From: Actinopolymorpha rutila
GTDB lineage: Bacteria > Actinomycetota > Actinomycetes > Propionibacteriales > Actinopolymorphaceae
Length of the DNA stretch: 64,000 nucleotides
NCBI RefSeq assembly: GCF_013407855.1
Contig: NZ_JACBZH010000001.1
Span: forward strand, 2,294,001-2,358,000
Direction of reading: 5' to 3'
The notes beneath the pieces are model-generated. The model worked only from the letters and a program-made list of their open reading frames with translations. It searched no databases and was not told where the DNA came from. Shown one piece after another: positions 34,941-43,503 of this stretch (its first letter is position 1; the number at the start of each line of letters is the position of its first letter). The translations under genes and the position numbers were made by a program.

Positions 34941-37900
34941 GTCGTCCACTCCCGGGTGAGCGGGATGCGGACGGCGGCACCTTCGGCCACGTCGTAGGTG
35001 TACCCCTTGTCGAAGTCCTCCGGATCGACGTACCCCCGGATCGTGGTGACGTCACCGATGTCCAGCACGAGGGTGCGGGCATCCTTTCGCGTGGCGCCGA
35101 CGATGCGGTAGACCGCGTTGCGTACGCCGTCGTTGTCGACGTACACGTAGCTGCCCACGACCGACTCCGGTGCGGGAGCGGCGCCGGCGAGCCGGAGGGT
35201 GAGGGAGTTGTCGGTGCTGAGGCCGCGGGTGAAGTCGGTGACCGTGCCGGTGAGGGCGGCCGGACCGCGCACCTGGTTCACCGCGGCCACCATCGAGGCG
35301 TCGTGCCCGAACGCGTACACCGGTCGTCCGGCCGACAGCGAGTAGACCCCGAACGAGCCGCGGAAGACGAAGCGTCCGTCCACCCGGAGCACGACGTCGG
35401 TACGCAGCGAGCTCACCACGTAGTCGACCCGGCCGCTTGTCAAGGTCACCTTGACGGCGGTGGCCTCGTGCGGTGCGATGCTGCCGTCCGTGGCCTCCAC
35501 GCGTACCGACTCCACGGACTTCACCAGGCGATCGCCGACGTACGGCTCGACCACCGACACGAACTGGCTGGCGAGGTCGGTGCCCGCGCGCCTGGCGAGG
35601 AGATACCGCAGCTTCGAAGGGTTGCCGGGCTTGTTGCGCGGCGGGATGCCGTCGCACAGGGCCACCTCGTCGACGTCGCCCAGCATGGTGAGCCGCACGT
35701 GCAGGTCGGGGTCGGGATCCAGGACGTTCCAGGTGTCCTTCACCGCCCAGTCCACGCTGTACGCCGGATCGGGGTCGGCGTCGCGGGACACGTTGGACAG
35801 CCAGTCGAACCCACTCGCTCCCGCACGCGGCGTGGCGTTGTCGGCCGGCGGCTCGACGTCGGGACCGGCGTAGCTTCCGCCTGCCTGGTCGGTGAGCGTG
35901 AGCCCGGTAGTGGTGACCGGGCCCTCCGCGGCGTGGAACGAGAAGTGGTGCTGGCTGCCGCCCTCGACCCGGAAGACGTCCACGGCGTAGGAGTTGTCGC
36001 CGTCGATGTCGACCAGTGCGGTCACCCGGCGGTAGAGGCTGGTCGTGGGGTAGGCCTTCGGCGCGGCGACGTCGAACATCCGCACCCGCTCACCGGCGGC
36101 GAATCCGCACGGCAGGCCGACCCACTCCACCGCCTGCCGGGTCGCGCCGACCACCACGGTGTTGTGGGCAACCGTGTTGGACGTCCACTCCACCCGGCGG
36201 GCGTTGGTGTCGGCGAACTCCGGGTAGCCGAGGTCGGGCAGCAGGTCGACACCGAAGCCGAACAACCCGAGGTTGAGCGCGTCGGCGTGCCCGTGCCCGG
36301 TCGTTCGGCCGTACGACGTCCACAGCTCCCGGCGGGTGGCGCCCTGGCCCACCCGTAGCGCGGCGAACCCGAAGCCGGTGTGGTTCTCCGAGCCGAGGTT
36401 CAGCGGCCCGTGCTCCTTGATCAGCGCGGCGATCCGGTCCCGGGTCCCCTCCACGTCGGCGGACCAGATGCTGCCGTACAGCCCGTCGATCTTGTTGCCG
36501 TTGAGGAGGTACGCCGACTGCGCGAGCTCCAGCCCGCCGGTCCGCTCGAACTGCCCGGTGTACTGGGTCGCGCTGCCGTACAGCTCCGGCCCGCCCGTCG
36601 TGCCGGTGTCGCCGATGCTCGGCGTGTAGCGGTTGAGCATGGTCACCATCGGTGTGGCCTGGACCATCCGGAGGTACTTCGGGTGCTTCCACAGGTCGGC
36701 GGAGGCGTACTTCGGGTAGCCCTCGAGCGCGTCGACGACCCCGGCGATCGCCGTCGGCCAGATGAAGTCGTAGTGCGGCGCGCCCTCGTCGCCCATGCCG
36801 TCCCGGTCCACGTCGTCGACCAGCGTGGCGCTCAGGTTGCCGCCGGTGATGTGTAGCTTGGGGGTGCTGACCCGGCCGCCGGTCCTGAAGACGAAGTCGA
36901 TCTGCTCCTTCGTCTCGGTGTCGGAGTCGAGTACGACCGCCGCGGTGGCCAGGGTGGCCTGGTGGGTACCGAAGTTGCCCGCGATCTGGTGTGCCTTCAC
37001 CGCCGGGTAGACCTGGCGGACGAGGCCGTCCTCGAGGTTCTGCTTGAGCGCGGCCACGCTGTCCTTGGCCGGCAGGGCGTACTTCTGCGCCTTGGCGGAC
37101 AGGAACGCCAGCACGTCGGCGTCGTCGGCGGTCGCGATCGCCGGGAAGAACGCGTCGTAGGCGGCCACGAAGTCCTTGGAGAGTCCGACCTCCCAGATGC
37201 AGCCGAGGATCTTTCCCTGTCCGGACAGGCCGTCGGACTGCAGGTAGCCGTCCGCGCGCTTGTAGGCCGCGGCGTCCATCGCGGGATAGACGTCGGCGAT
37301 CCGGTCCAGCAGGACCAGCCCGGCGTGGGCGTACTTCGCCTCCCCGGTGTAGATGTAGGCGTCCCGCAGGGACCGCAACGCGTTCTGGATCACGCCCTTC
37401 GCCGTCTCCACCCCGGCGTACCACAGGTGCCAGTGGTGGTAGTAGGCGACGAACGTCCACTTGTCGCCGTTGCCGTCGACCCAGCCGAAGCCGTCGTCGA
37501 CTCCCCACGTCGGGCCCTTCTCGGGGTAGAGCTCGTTGACCAGCAGGGAGCGATCGGCGCGGGCGGGGTCGAACTCGCAGTGCTCGTCCAGGCCGCTGGC
37601 GTAGTAGGCGCCGAAGTCGTTGGTGGGGAAGACGTAGTCGCAGGAGGGGTCGACGATCTTCCACGGCCGGTTCAGCGGATCGGCCGTGTAGGGGTAGTTG
37701 CCGAACCGGAAGATGTCCTTGCCGGTGACGGGTGAGCCGAGCGTCTGGTTGACGGCGTAGCTGCGGGGCAGGCGCTGGCAGGTGACGAGGTTCCACAGCC
37801 ACTCGTCGCCCTTGTCGAGATAGGGCTTCGCGGCCGCCACGGCGTTGTCGCGCAGCCGCGCACCCCAGTCGTAGGCGGCGATGTTGCGCCGGACCGCGGC

Positions 37901-38203
37901 CACCTTCTCCGGGGTGTAGTACGTCGAGCCGGCCTTCGTCGAGGGGGTCAGGGTCGAGGCGGTCAGCGTCATGGCAACCGCTGCTGCGCCCGGCCCGCCC
38001 GTGGTGGCCAGGGCCGCGTCGGCCCGGGCCGGCCTGGAGAGGGGCGAGAGCACGCCGACCGCACCGACCGCACCGACCGCGCCGAAGGCGGCGAGGCGGA
38101 GGACGTCGCGCCGGCCCGGACCACGACCAGCTGTGCTGTGCGAGTGGGCAGAGTCCGGAGCGGGGCCGTACGCGGAGCTGTCGGCGGGGCCGGAACTGGT
38201 CAT
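34937..38203 (-). CDS. Tat-exported heparinase II/III-family polysaccharide lyase
   Basis: A 1088-residue secreted protein. The N-terminus has a twin-arginine signal (GRRDVLRLAAF, Arg31-32) with a 9-bp repeat in its hydrophobic part, and cleavage is likely after ARADA near residue 62. An (alpha/alpha) toroid of about 500 residues follows. Then comes the heparinase II/III-like beta domain: GRTTGHGHADALNLGLFGFGVDLLPDLGYPE, TSNTVAHNTVVVG and HHFSFHA, with His residues that may serve catalysis and Zn binding. Such enzymes split uronic-acid polysaccharides (heparin, alginate, related) by beta-elimination; the exact polymer is not predictable. It is divergent from DegT copy 2 over a region with the locus operator, and coupled to DegT copy 1. 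Confidence 0.88.
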   Translation of the reverse strand: MTSSGPADSSAYGPAPDSAHSHSTAGRGPGRRDVLRLAAFGAVGAVGAVGVLSPLSRPARADAALATTGGPGAAAVAMTLTASTLTPSTKAGSTYYTPEKVAAVRRNIAAYDWGARLRDNAVAAAKPYLDKGDEWLWNLVTCQRLPRSYAVNQTLGSPVTGKDIFRFGNYPYTADPLNRPWKIVDPSCDYVFPTNDFGAYYASGLDEHCEFDPARADRSLLVNELYPEKGPTWGVDDGFGWVDGNGDKWTFVAYYHHWHLWYAGVETAKGVIQNALRSLRDAYIYTGEAKYAHAGLVLLDRIADVYPAMDAAAYKRADGYLQSDGLSGQGKILGCIWEVGLSKDFVAAYDAFFPAIATADDADVLAFLSAKAQKYALPAKDSVAALKQNLEDGLVRQVYPAVKAHQIAGNFGTHQATLATAAVVLDSDTETKEQIDFVFRTGGRVSTPKLHITGGNLSATLVDDVDRDGMGDEGAPHYDFIWPTAIAGVVDALEGYPKYASADLWKHPKYLRMVQATPMVTMLNRYTPSIGDTGTTGGPELYGSATQYTGQFERTGGLELAQSAYLLNGNKIDGLYGSIWSADVEGTRDRIAALIKEHGPLNLGSENHTGFGFAALRVGQGATRRELWTSYGRTTGHGHADALNLGLFGFGVDLLPDLGYPEFADTNARRVEWTSNTVAHNTVVVGATRQAVEWVGLPCGFAAGERVRMFDVAAPKAYPTTSLYRRVTALVDIDGDNSYAVDVFRVEGGSQHHFSFHAAEGPVTTTGLTLTDQAGGSYAGPDVEPPADNATPRAGASGFDWLSNVSRDADPDPAYSVDWAVKDTWNVLDPDPDLHVRLTMLGDVDEVALCDGIPPRNKPGNPSKLRYLLARRAGTDLASQFVSVVEPYVGDRLVKSVESVRVEATDGSIAPHEATAVKVTLTSGRVDYVVSSLRTDVVLRVDGRFVFRGSFGVYSLSAGRPVYAFGHDASMVAAVNQVRGPAALTGTVTDFTRGLSTDNSLTLRLAGAAPAPESVVGSYVYVDNDGVRNAVYRIVGATRKDARTLVLDIGDVTTIRGYVDPEDFDKGYTYDVAEGAAVRIPLTREWTT

Positions 38204-38305
38204 TGCTGTCTCCTCCGGGCGGGGGACATGCGAGGACGTGCAGCGGACGTGCGGCAGATATGCGGGCCGTGCTGCGGGAGCGTTCCAGGCGAGCTTGCCG
38301 CGTAC

Positions 38306-38333
38306 TGGACTTTAGGTCAAGACCGTATAGATT
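38306..38333. promoter_or_regulatory. shared operator between divergent lyase and DegT promoters
   Basis: TTAGGTC-AA-GACCGTA (38312-38327) matches the TACGGTC-NN-GACCGTA repeat at 22481 and 22643. On the plus strand it exactly fills the 16-nt spacer between TGGACT (38306-38311) and TAGATT (38328-38333), a plausible promoter for the DegT gene. On the minus strand its right half reads TACGGT, the same -10-like hexamer as at the other two sites. Confidence 0.6.
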
Positions 38334-38414
38334 GTGGTTCGGCCGGGCAGAACGTACGCAGCGACGGATTCCCCTGCGAGTTGGGAATGGTGAGGTAGGC
38401 ATGGTGAGGTACGC

Positions 38415-39677
38415 ATGAGCCAGCCAGGCGAGGAGACCCTCGCACTCGACGGCGGCACGCCGGTCCGCACCGCGGCGTTCCCCAGTGTGGGCAACGCCGC
38501 GGGCCGCACCCTGGGTGCGGAGGAGATCGAGGCGGTCACCCGGGTGGTGGCCTCCGGCCGGCTGAACAGCACGGTCGGCGACGAGACCCGGCAGCTGGAA
38601 CGCGAGTTCGCCGACTACTACGGCCTCCCGCACGCGGTCGCGTCGAGTTCGGGCACCGCCGCGATCCACCTCGCGGTCGCCGCGGTCGACCCCGAGCCAG
38701 GCGACGAGATCATCACCACGCCGATCACCGACGCGGGCACCGTGCTGCCGATCCTGATGCAGAACGCGGTTCCGGTGTTCGCCGACGTCGATCCGCGTAC
38801 CGGCAATCTCGACGTGGCCTCGGTCCGCGACCGGATCACCGCGCGTACCAGGGCGATCATCGCGGTGCACCTGTTCGGGGCGCCGGCACCGGTGGTGGAG
38901 CTGCGGGCGCTGGCCGACGAGCACGGCCTGCTGCTGGTCGAGGACTGCGCCCAGGCGTACCTCACCCGCTGCTCGGACGGTCGGCTGGCCGGCACGGTCG
39001 GCCAGATCGGCTGCTTCAGCCTGCAGCAGTCCAAGCACATCACCGCGGGCGACGGCGGTCTGTGCGTCACCGGCGACGACGACCTGGCCAGGCGGATGCG
39101 GTTGTTCGCGGACAAGGGCTGGCCGCGCGACACCGACGAACGCACGCACCTGTTCCTGTCCACCAACTACCGCATGACCGAGCTCCAGGCGGCGGTGGCG
39201 CGTGCCCAGCTGCCGAAGCTGGCCGGCGTGGTGGCCGACCGGCGGGCCGGGGCGCAGCGGCTCGGTGCTGCCCTTTCCGGCCTTGCGGGGTTGGCGATTC
39301 CGCCGGACGAGGGTGGCGTGAGCTACTGGCAGTACCCCCTCGTCGTGGACCCCGGCCGGGCCGGCGGCACCTGCCACGACTACGGCAAGGCACTGGCAGC
39401 GGAGGGCATCCCCGCCAACGGCGGCTACCTGACCCGGCCCGTCTACCGGACTCCGGTGCTCACCGAGCGCCGCACCTACGGCCGTTCCGGCTATCCGCTG
39501 CACTCACCGCCCGCGCGGGTCGAGCCGGCGTACGACGTCGGGCTGTGCCCGGAGGCCGAACGCCTGATCGGCGAGCGGCTGCTGGTGGTGTCCTGGAACG
39601 AGCGCTACACCGCCGCCGACGTGGACGACATCGCCCGCGCGGTCGGCAAGGTGCACCGCGCCTTCACGTCGAGGTAG
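38415..39677 (+). CDS. DegT/DnrJ/EryC1-family PLP aminotransferase (copy 2)
   Basis: A 420-residue paralogue of the protein at 33633. It shows LALDGGTPVRTAAFPS, SSGTAAIHLAVAAVDPEPGDEIITTPITDAGTVLPI, VHLFGAPAPVVELRALA, VEDCAQAYLTR and FSLQQSKHITAGDGG with the PLP Lys, then TNYRMTELQAAVARAQL. A role in amino-sugar handling is likely. The translation start region is duplicated: the 14-nt ATGGTGAGGTAGGC/ATGGTGAGGTACGC repeat precedes ATG 38415, and the second copy makes a 5-codon mini-ORF that ends over this ATG. It is divergent from the lyase and shares its operator. Confidence 0.88.
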   Translation: MSQPGEETLALDGGTPVRTAAFPSVGNAAGRTLGAEEIEAVTRVVASGRLNSTVGDETRQLEREFADYYGLPHAVASSSGTAAIHLAVAAVDPEPGDEIITTPITDAGTVLPILMQNAVPVFADVDPRTGNLDVASVRDRITARTRAIIAVHLFGAPAPVVELRALADEHGLLLVEDCAQAYLTRCSDGRLAGTVGQIGCFSLQQSKHITAGDGGLCVTGDDDLARRMRLFADKGWPRDTDERTHLFLSTNYRMTELQAAVARAQLPKLAGVVADRRAGAQRLGAALSGLAGLAIPPDEGGVSYWQYPLVVDPGRAGGTCHDYGKALAAEGIPANGGYLTRPVYRTPVLTERRTYGRSGYPLHSPPARVEPAYDVGLCPEAERLIGERLLVVSWNERYTAADVDDIARAVGKVHRAFTSR

Positions 39678-39753
39678 CCGGCGTCGAGGTAGCACGCTTT
39701 GCCGAGGCGGCACGCGTCGCCGAGGCGGCACCGCGGCTCGGCGGCCGTCCGCG
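39678..39753. other. intergenic spacer between convergent genes
   Basis: A 76-nt spacer made largely of short direct repeats (GTCGAGGTAGC twice at its start, including the end of the DegT gene; GCCGAGGCGGCAC twice). No clear terminator stem is seen. Confidence 0.4.
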
Positions 39754-41355
39754 TCAGGTGGTGGCGAACGCCGCCATCATCGCCATGTCCTCGTGTTCGA
39801 GGTTGTGGCAGTGCAGGAGGTACGGCCCGCGATAGTCGGTGAAGCGCACCGCGACGTCGACGTACTCCGTTGGCCGCAGGTCGACGGTGTCCTTCCAGCC
39901 GGCGTCGAAGCGTCCCGGACCACCGTTGCCGCGCCGGACCACCTGGAACGGGTCGAGGTGCACGTGCACCGGGTGGTGCAGGTCGGCCTGGAACCGCCAG
40001 ATCTCGATGTCGCCGAGCCGGGGCCGGGCGTCCATCCGGCGCGGGTCGAACGGTCGGCCGTTGATCGTCCAGCCCTTCTCGCCGTGCACGTCTCCCCTGG
40101 CGAACCGCCACTCCCGCGTGCGCACCGCCTTCGCGGGGTCGAGCTTCTCGATTCTGCCGAGCGTGGAAGGGATCGCGGTGTCGTCCTTCACCCGGTGAGT
40201 CACCCGGAACCGCATCACCCGCGCGGTCGGCCCGCTGCCCAGTTGGTTGACCATCGTCACCACAGTTCCGGGCTTGTACGCCGAGAAGTCCACCACCACG
40301 TCGAAGCGTTCGGCCGGGGCGGCGACGATGGTGTCCTGGCCCTCCGGGTGTTCGAGCAGCCCGCCGTCCCCGCCGATCTGGACGAACGGCGTGCCCTCGC
40401 CAGGACCCGGGTCCAGGGCCAGCCGGTAGCGGCGGGCGTTGGAGGCGTTCAGGATCCGGAAGCGGTAGCGCGCGGCGGCCACCTCCAGCACCGGCCACGG
40501 TGCGCCGTTGACCAGGATGACGTCGCCCAGAACGCCTTCCATGTAAGCGGAGGTGACACCGGGCGTTGAGCGGAGCTCCCGGTCGAGTGCGGGATAGCGG
40601 AAGGCGCCGTTCTCCTCGAACGCCCGGTCGCAGATCATCAGCGGCACGTCCCGTTCGCCGCTCGGCAGCGGCAGCGCCTGCTCCTCGTCGTCGTGCACCA
40701 GATGGAAGCCGGCCAGACCTCGGTAGACCTGCGCACCGGTGAAGTCCATCCGGTGGTCGTGGTACCACAACGTCGCCGCGCGCTGGTGGAACGGATACGC
40801 GTAGTCGCGCTCGCCCCTGCGGACGTCGCCGGTCATGGAGCCGGTCGTCGAGCCCGCGCCGTGACCGGCTCCGTGGCCGTGTCCCGCACCCGGGTTCCAG
40901 CCGCCGACCGGCAGCACCAGGTCGATCGGGTAGCCGTCGTGGTCGGATGGCGTGTGCCCGCCGTGCAGGTGCACCACGGTCGGCACGGGGAGGGTGTTGC
41001 GGTGACGTACGACGGTCCGCCGGCCGCTGCGGCTCACCAGCGTGGGGCCGGGAAACATGCCGTCGTACCCGAGGATCGGTGTCTTCAGGCCGGGCAGGAT
41101 CTCCACGTCGGCGACCCGCTGGACGATCTCGTAGTAGTCGGTGGTGGCGTCCCTGAGCAAGGGCTCCTTGACAGCGGGCACCGGCAGCGGAACGGCGTAC
41201 GGCCGTGGTCGCGGTGTGAGGCTGGTGAGCAGCTGGGCCGTCTGCCCGGTGGTGTCCCGGCCGCAGCCGGTCAGGCCGAACGACCCGGCGACTCCGGCCG
41301 CGCCGGCCGCACCGACCAGCCCGAGGAAACCTCGCCTTGACAGGCGTGTACTCAT
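39754..41355 (-). CDS. Tat-exported multicopper oxidase
   Basis: A 533-residue three-domain copper oxidase. The signal has SRRGFLGLVG (Arg7-8) and a possible lipobox LTGC at 28-31, so export is in folded form, perhaps as a lipoprotein. All four copper motifs are present: VHLHGGHTPSDHDG, WYHDHRMDFTG, HPVHVHLDPFQVV, and HCHNLEHEDMAMM, the last including the type 1 Cys-His and a Met axial ligand. A His/Gly-rich loop (about 173-190) may bind extra copper. It resembles bilirubin-oxidase/CotA/FtsP-type oxidases; the substrate could be Cu(I), Mn(II) or phenols. ATG 41355 overlaps the upstream stop by one base; TTG 41358 is less likely. Confidence 0.92.
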   Translation of the reverse strand: MSTRLSRRGFLGLVGAAGAAGVAGSFGLTGCGRDTTGQTAQLLTSLTPRPRPYAVPLPVPAVKEPLLRDATTDYYEIVQRVADVEILPGLKTPILGYDGMFPGPTLVSRSGRRTVVRHRNTLPVPTVVHLHGGHTPSDHDGYPIDLVLPVGGWNPGAGHGHGAGHGAGSTTGSMTGDVRRGERDYAYPFHQRAATLWYHDHRMDFTGAQVYRGLAGFHLVHDDEEQALPLPSGERDVPLMICDRAFEENGAFRYPALDRELRSTPGVTSAYMEGVLGDVILVNGAPWPVLEVAAARYRFRILNASNARRYRLALDPGPGEGTPFVQIGGDGGLLEHPEGQDTIVAAPAERFDVVVDFSAYKPGTVVTMVNQLGSGPTARVMRFRVTHRVKDDTAIPSTLGRIEKLDPAKAVRTREWRFARGDVHGEKGWTINGRPFDPRRMDARPRLGDIEIWRFQADLHHPVHVHLDPFQVVRRGNGGPGRFDAGWKDTVDLRPTEYVDVAVRFTDYRGPYLLHCHNLEHEDMAMMAAFATT

Positions 41356-41792
41356 CAACGGTGCTCCCTACGCACTCGGGCCTCACGGGCGCGTGGGCCC
41401 AACAGCCAACAGGTGAAGAGGATCTGGCTAAGAACGAGGCCCACGCCGAGGGGAACGTGCACGAGCAGGGTGTGGTGGTAGCCGAGGAACACCTGCGTCA
41501 CGACGGCCACCAGCAGCGCCGCGGGCGCTGCGGCCGGCCACCAGCGTCCGCCGCCCTGCCAGACGTACAGCACCGTGGTCAGGAGTTGGCCGAACGCGAG
41601 TGCGGTGACCACGCGCGCGTTGGCCTCGTGCGTCCCGAGCGCGCCCACGTCGCCGGAGAGGTAGCTTCCGGCCAGCACGGGCTGGAGGAACAACGCCGCG
41701 CACGTGAGCAGGGCGGCGATCCGCAACGCCAGCAGGGATCGACGTGGCCTTGTGCGGGGCCTGTCCGGCCGGGATTCGGTCATCGCGGTCAT
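41355..41792 (-). CDS. four-helix membrane protein, paralogue B
   Basis: A 145-residue protein with a basic N-terminus (RPDRPRTRPRR) and four hydrophobic helices. It shares with the next gene the phrases LFLQPVLAGSYLSG, THEANARVV, VLYVWQGG and LLVHVPLGVGLVLSQ, so the two arose by duplication. I do not recognise a named family. The conserved His residues in membrane segments (THEANA, GYHHTLLVHVPLG) could bind haem or copper, which would suit the downstream copper oxidase. It is coupled to both neighbours (ATGA upstream, TGATG downstream). Confidence 0.75.
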   Translation of the reverse strand: MTAMTESRPDRPRTRPRRSLLALRIAALLTCAALFLQPVLAGSYLSGDVGALGTHEANARVVTALAFGQLLTTVLYVWQGGGRWWPAAAPAALLVAVVTQVFLGYHHTLLVHVPLGVGLVLSQILFTCWLLGPRAREARVRREHR

Positions 41793-42253
41793 GCCTGCTC
41801 ACCTGCCTTCGGGCGAGATCTGGGGCGGCGGGCTCCGGCACGGAAGAGCCAGACCACGAGGACCACCTGCGTGGTGACGACGGCGACGCCGAGCGGTACG
41901 TGCACGGCGAGTTTGCCGGCGTACCCCATGCCGGTCTGGATCCCTTCGGCGAAGAACAACATCGCCGTGACGAGGGCGGGCCAGCCGCGTCCTCGACCGG
42001 GCCAGACATAGACCAGCGCGGCGCCGAACTGCACCATGCAGGCGAGAATCACCAGGCCGGCGTTGAGTGAGTGGGTGGCGAGCGCGTCGAAGCGGCCGCT
42101 GAGGTAGATGCCGGCGAGCACGGGCTGGCCGACCACCAGGCCGGCGTGGACGAGCGCGACGAGCCGCAGCAGCCACAGCGTGGCGCGCGGCCCGCCAGCG
42201 GGGGCGCCCGGTGGGCTGGGCCGCGGGCTGGCGGCGAGGACGGCGGACGGCAA
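41789..42253 (-). CDS. four-helix membrane protein, paralogue A
   Basis: A 154-residue membrane protein, first gene of the oxidase operon. Helices include LWLLRLVALVHAGLVVGQPVLAGIYLSG, LVILACMVQFGAALVYVW, ALVTAMLFFAEGIQTGMGYA, and VPLGVAVVTTQVVLVVWLF. The conserved THSLNAGLV and KLAVHVPLGV segments match the paralogue. The start is TTG 42253 with AGGAGG immediately upstream; the short spacing makes the exact start uncertain. A possible redox or cofactor-insertion partner for the multicopper oxidase; no experiment-based function is known to me. Confidence 0.72.
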   Translation of the reverse strand: MPSAVLAASPRPSPPGAPAGGPRATLWLLRLVALVHAGLVVGQPVLAGIYLSGRFDALATHSLNAGLVILACMVQFGAALVYVWPGRGRGWPALVTAMLFFAEGIQTGMGYAGKLAVHVPLGVAVVTTQVVLVVWLFRAGARRPRSRPKAGEQA

Positions 42254-42445
42254 CGGACCTCCTCGAGTCGAATGCGGACGCCGCCCAGGCTATGTGTCGG
42301 CTGCCTACATATGAATCGGGTTGTTCCCTGGTCTTCTCCGCCCGCGTTCACCCCGGGATCCGCTCAGGGGAATACCGGAGATCGGCCCTGAGAGGCGCGC
42401 CGCGGAGCTGTCCGACAGTGGTGCGGATGGGTAGGCTGCGTACTC

Positions 42446-42769
42446 GTGAAGGCCGACATCGTGCGCGGGCACCTCGACGCGCTGCTGCTCGCGACCCTCG
42501 CCGACGGGCCCCTGCACGGCTACGCGATCATCGAGGCCCTGCAGGCCCGCAGCGGTGGCGTCCTCGACCTGCCCACCGGCAGCGTCTATCCGGCGCTGCG
42601 CCGCCTCGAACGAGCCCGGTACATCTCCGGCCAGTGGAGCATCGTCGGCGGCCGCCGGCGGCGCACCTACCAGCTCACCCGCGCCGGGCGGCAGGAGCTG
42701 GCCAGGGAGCGCGCCGACTGGAGCCGGTTCACCACGGCGATCGGCGGTGTCCTGGGGGAGTCGCGATGA
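42446..42769 (+). CDS. PadR-family transcriptional regulator
   Basis: A 107-residue winged-helix repressor of the short PadR-s2 type. The core reads GHLDALLLATLADGPLHGYAIIEALQARSGGVLDLPTGSVYPALRRLERARYISG, then the wing GGRRRRTYQLTRAGRQELARERADW. GTG 42446 lies 8 nt after a TAGGCT -10 box (42432-42437), so it is probably leaderless. It overlaps the next gene by 4 nt and most likely controls this three-gene operon. Confidence 0.93.
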   Translation: MKADIVRGHLDALLLATLADGPLHGYAIIEALQARSGGVLDLPTGSVYPALRRLERARYISGQWSIVGGRRRRTYQLTRAGRQELARERADWSRFTTAIGGVLGESR

Positions 42770-43503
42770 GCGCACCCATCGACAGTTACGTCCGGCGGGT
42801 ACGCCACCTGTTGCCCGGTCCGGCGTCGGCCCGGGCGGGGATGCTGCACGAACTGTCCGACGGACTGCACGACGCCGCGCAGGCCCACGTCCGGGCCGGT
42901 GTCCCGGCGGAGGACGCCGAGGCGCGGGCGGTCGCCGAGTGCGGGCCGGCCGAGGACGCCGCGGCCGCCTATCGCCCCGAACTCACCGCGCTCCAGGGCC
43001 GGCACACGGCGATGCTGGTCGCGGTACTCATGCCCGGCCTCAACCTCCTGTGGGACGTCCCGTGGATGATCCCCGGCCCGTGGAACGCCCCACCCAACCC
43101 CGTCGTGTCGGCGCTGTCCCGGGTCGTCACCGGAGCCGACCTGCTGGCCGGCTGCTGTGCGGTGGCGCTGATCCTGCTGATGATGCTCGCGGCCCGGCGC
43201 GGTCGCCCGGCCACCTCGCTCACCGGCGCGGTCGGAGTGATCGGCGTGATCGCGTTCACGGTCACGCTGAGCTGTTCGGTGGCGATGATGGTCGCCAACG
43301 CCGACGGGCCGAGTCGGGCGTTCGCGACGTCCTGGATCGGGCTACTGGTGGGTTCGGTCACCGTCGTCTGCGCGTGCCTGTTGGCGAGGTCGCTGGCCCG
43401 GTCGCTGCGGTCGGCGTTCGCCGCTGCCGCCCGTACACCGTCGCGGCCCGCGCCCGCCGGTGCCGCCGAACAGCCGGGACGAACCGAACGGCTGGGACGG
43501 TGA
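42766..43503 (+). CDS. HAAS/DUF1700-like membrane protein, copy 1
   Basis: A 245-residue protein. The soluble N-terminal helix pair (YVRRVRHLLPGPASARAGMLHELSDGLHDAAQAHVRAG, RAVAECGPAEDAAAAYRPELTA) is the HAAS domain that pairs with PadR regulators. About four membrane helices follow and a basic Arg/Ser/Pro tail ends it. In similar operons these proteins sense membrane or envelope state and work with PadR; the signal here is unknown. ATGA overlap with padR and GTGA overlap with its paralogue. Confidence 0.82.
   Translation: MSAPIDSYVRRVRHLLPGPASARAGMLHELSDGLHDAAQAHVRAGVPAEDAEARAVAECGPAEDAAAAYRPELTALQGRHTAMLVAVLMPGLNLLWDVPWMIPGPWNAPPNPVVSALSRVVTGADLLAGCCAVALILLMMLAARRGRPATSLTGAVGVIGVIAFTVTLSCSVAMMVANADGPSRAFATSWIGLLVGSVTVVCACLLARSLARSLRSAFAAAARTPSRPAPAGAAEQPGRTERLGR

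Noticed and set aside
36090..39503. Minus-strand open frame of over 1100 codons across the lyase and DegT genes
   Set aside because: It is an Arg/Gly/Pro/Ala-rich shadow frame typical of high-GC DNA; the overlapping frames carry the recognisable families.
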